Origin: Longispora albida DSM 44784
GTDB taxonomy: Bacteria; Actinomycetota; Actinomycetes; Mycobacteriales; Micromonosporaceae
Length of the DNA: 64,000 bases
NCBI RefSeq assembly: GCF_000379825.1
Contig: NZ_KB903813.1
Location: 509,333 to 573,332 of the forward strand
Direction of reading: 5' to 3'
Positions 62,142 through 64,000 of the stretch are shown here, piece by piece. The position numbers and the translations under genes are program-made. Each line of letters begins with the position of its first letter. Within the stretch, counting starts at the first letter, position 1. Below the pieces are notes generated by a model that was not told where the DNA came from, ran no database searches, and saw nothing but the letters and a program-made list of their open reading frames with translations.

Positions 62142-63133
62142 GCCCGCGCTCCTCTCAGCCGCCGCCACAGCGAACCGGCGCCGCCGGCCAGCCCGCTGGG
62201 CAGGAACAACACCACCAGCACCAGGCACAGCCCGTACACGGCGATCTCGAACTTGCCGTGCGCGTTGGGCAGAATCTCCGGAATGTAGAGCTTGGACATC
62301 TCGGAGAGGGTCAGCACGCAGAGCGCGCCCAGCGGCGGGCCCCACACGGTCCGCAGGCCGCCGACCGTCGCCATGACCAGCAGCATCACCGAGTCGAGGA
62401 TGCTGAACATGCCCGGGTTCACCGCGACCTGCCAGTGCGCGTGCAGGGCGCCGGCCAGCGCCGCCAGGCCCCCGGCCAGGCTGAAGGCCGAGCGGCGCAG
62501 CGCGGAGATCGAGATGCCGCTGGACGCCGTGCCGATCGGGCTGTCGCCGAGCGCGGTCAGCACCCGGCCCACGTCGGAGCGCAGCACCGAGTCGACCAGC
62601 ACCACGGCCACGAACAGCACACCGGCCAGGATGTAGAACATCTGGAGGTGGTCGGTGATCCCGAACAGCGGCTTGAGCCCGGTCAGGCCGCCGTTGGCCC
62701 CGGTGAACTCCAGCTGGTTCACCAGGAAGCCGATGGCCAGGCCGAAGGCCAGCGTCGCCAGGGCCAGGTAGTGCCCCTGCGTGCGGAAGATGAACAGGCC
62801 GACCAGCCAGGCGACCCCGGCGCCTGCCGCCACGCCAGCGACGACGGCCACCAGGACAGGCACGTGGAACTTCAGGGAGAGCAGTGCCGAGGTGTACGCC
62901 CCAATGCCGTAGAACGCCGCCTGCCCCATCGAGATCTGCCCGGCCCGGCCGGTCAGCGGCACGAGCCCGAGGCCCGCCAGCGCGCCGAGGATCACCAGGT
63001 TCGCGACGGCCATCGTGTAGAACGGCAGGCGGGTGAAGACGGCAGGCACGAGCAGCAGCGCGGTGACGAACAGCGCGTACCCGAGCAGCCGCTTGGCACC
63101 GGGCCTGGCCAGCAGCGAGGTCAGCCCGGTCAT
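62138..63133 (-). CDS. livM: Branched-chain amino-acid ABC transporter permease LivM
   Basis: 331 residues from ATG 63133, which overlaps the livH stop as ATGA. About nine to ten helices, with LTGRAGQISMGQAAFYGIGAY and the cytoplasmic GDSPIGTASSGISISALRRSAFSLAGG coupling loop. A longer in-frame extension to 63580 is antisense noise within livH. Confidence 0.93.
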   Translation of the reverse strand: MTGLTSLLARPGAKRLLGYALFVTALLLVPAVFTRLPFYTMAVANLVILGALAGLGLVPLTGRAGQISMGQAAFYGIGAYTSALLSLKFHVPVLVAVVAGVAAGAGVAWLVGLFIFRTQGHYLALATLAFGLAIGFLVNQLEFTGANGGLTGLKPLFGITDHLQMFYILAGVLFVAVVLVDSVLRSDVGRVLTALGDSPIGTASSGISISALRRSAFSLAGGLAALAGALHAHWQVAVNPGMFSILDSVMLLVMATVGGLRTVWGPPLGALCVLTLSEMSKLYIPEILPNAHGKFEIAVYGLCLVLVVLFLPSGLAGGAGSLWRRLRGARA

Positions 63134-64000
63134 ACCTTCACCACCGAGGCGCGGCGCAGCAGGCCGGTCGGCCGGAACAGCAGCACCGCGAGCAGCAGGC
63201 CGAAGCCGATCGTGTCCTTGTACTCCGTGCCCGCGTACCCGATCACGAAGGTCTCGACCAGCCCGAAGGCCAGCCCGCCCGCGATCGCGCCTGCCGGGGA
63301 GTCGAGCCCGCCGAGTACCGCCGCCGCGAAGCCCTTCAGGCCCAGCGCGATGCCGACCGTGGTGTCCGGCTGGTTGAGCGGGGCGAGCACCGTGCCGCCC
63401 AGCGCGCCCAGCCCGGCGGCGAGACCGAACGCGAGCAGCGCCATCCGCTGGGGGGAGATGCCCATCAGGCGGCTCGTCTCGGGGTCCATCGCGGTGGCGC
63501 GCATCCCGGTACCGAGCGTGGTCCTGGTCAGGAACTGCCACATGGCGACGACGGCCACCCCGGTGATCGCCGCGCACCACAGGTACTGCGTGTCGACCGG
63601 GACACCGAGGATGTCGACCGAGCGCTCCTCCAGGCTCTGCCCGCTGAACCGGGGCGCGACGTACGGGTCGGTGCCGAACGCGAGGGTGGCCAGGCCCTGG
63701 ATCGTGATCGAGGCGCCGATGGTCAGGATGATCAGCCGGTCGTGGCCAGCCTTGCGGGCGGGCGCGATGACCAGGAGATAGACCAGGATGCCGATCAGGG
63801 TGGTGATCGCGAGGGCCAGCAGTGCCGCTGGGAAGAGCCCGAGCTGGCTGCCAGCGGGGTCCGCGAACTTGCCGGCCAGCAATGCGAACAAGATACCGCC
63901 GAGCATCACGAAATCACCCTGGGCGAAATTAATCACTCCAGTCACTTGGAAAACAAGTGCGATACCCAGTCCGACCAGTGCGTACGTCGTTCCGGTTGCG
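63130..64000 (-). CDS. livH: Branched-chain amino-acid ABC transporter permease LivH (N-terminus outside window)
   Basis: The frame is open to the right edge without a start, so at least 290 residues are seen. TGTTYALVGLGIALVFQVTGVINFAQGDFVMLGG is the start of the conserved LivH core, and AMDPETSRLMGISPQRMALLAFGLAAG the coupling loop. First of four genes (livH, M, G, F) linked by ATGA/GTGA overlaps. Confidence 0.94.
   Translation of the reverse strand, partial: ATGTTYALVGLGIALVFQVTGVINFAQGDFVMLGGILFALLAGKFADPAGSQLGLFPAALLALAITTLIGILVYLLVIAPARKAGHDRLIILTIGASITIQGLATLAFGTDPYVAPRFSGQSLEERSVDILGVPVDTQYLWCAAITGVAVVAMWQFLTRTTLGTGMRATAMDPETSRLMGISPQRMALLAFGLAAGLGALGGTVLAPLNQPDTTVGIALGLKGFAAAVLGGLDSPAGAIAGGLAFGLVETFVIGYAGTEYKDTIGFGLLLAVLLFRPTGLLRRASVVKV

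Overview
The window is chromosomal DNA of a high-GC Gram-positive actinomycete, roughly 70% G+C by eye, with strong G/C third positions and many GTG starts. Several families point to Actinomycetes: a Glp/GlpR(SepX)-type cell-division pair, EccB and mycosin of type VII secretion, an SCO4848-family membrane protein, SigE-type ECF sigma factors and ATGA/GTGA-coupled operons. I lean towards Micromonosporaceae, but no marker here proves the family.

Layout. 0-12.4 kb: a truncated peptide-ABC lipoprotein, folD, a large secreted GH101 glycosidase, an M23-like metalloprotease, malate dehydrogenase, an alpha/beta hydrolase, a TetR/MFS divergent pair with its palindromic operator, and NADP isocitrate dehydrogenase. 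12.4-20.8 kb: a membrane-anchored pentapeptide-like protein, a HAD protein, a Leloir galactose operon (deoR-type regulator, galT, galE, galK), an unrecognised 320-aa protein, an SDR and mscL. 20.8-22.1 kb: two toxin-antitoxin modules (VapBC and Fic/Doc with a ribbon-helix-helix antitoxin). 22.7-28.9 kb: a block in the same order as mycobacterial Rv0991c-Rv0996: Ruc-like zinc protein behind a CIRCE operator, 5-FCL, a diguanylate cyclase, galU, Glp/MoeA, RimJ-like GNAT, GlpR/SepX, then tRNA-Ala(CGC). 29-34.3 kb: a hicAB pair whose hicA is frameshifted, an isolated eccB-mycP pair, a 74-bp inverted-repeat element, and an ECF sigma factor with a membrane-anchored BNR-type partner. 34.4-37.9 kb: trpS and small membrane or accessory genes.

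38-51.6 kb holds a purine/pyrimidine nucleoside uptake and salvage cluster: BMP lipoprotein, ATPase and two permeases, then cytidine deaminase, thymidine phosphorylase and adenosine deaminase. It is interrupted at 43.6-46.3 kb by an AT-richer block with a TPR regulator, two small unknown genes and a Nudix hydrolase. 51.6-64 kb: a second ECF sigma/partner pair, aminopeptidase N, a GT-C-like membrane protein, a ketoglutarate-semialdehyde-type aldehyde dehydrogenase, and a branched-chain amino-acid (Liv) ABC operon that runs off the right edge.

The most notable signals beyond gene calls are: a conserved element of about 34 bp placed just after rho-independent hairpins at three loci; a textbook CIRCE in front of the Ruc-like gene; a one-base lesion in hicA; a near-palindromic, head-to-head duplicated leader at vapBC; three TTGTGC direct repeats at exact 10-bp spacing in front of the TPR regulator; and a 42-bp near-palindrome after the aldehyde dehydrogenase. 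I saw no CRISPR array, rRNA, prophage or complete insertion sequence. I cannot claim a wholly new biological system from sequence alone.
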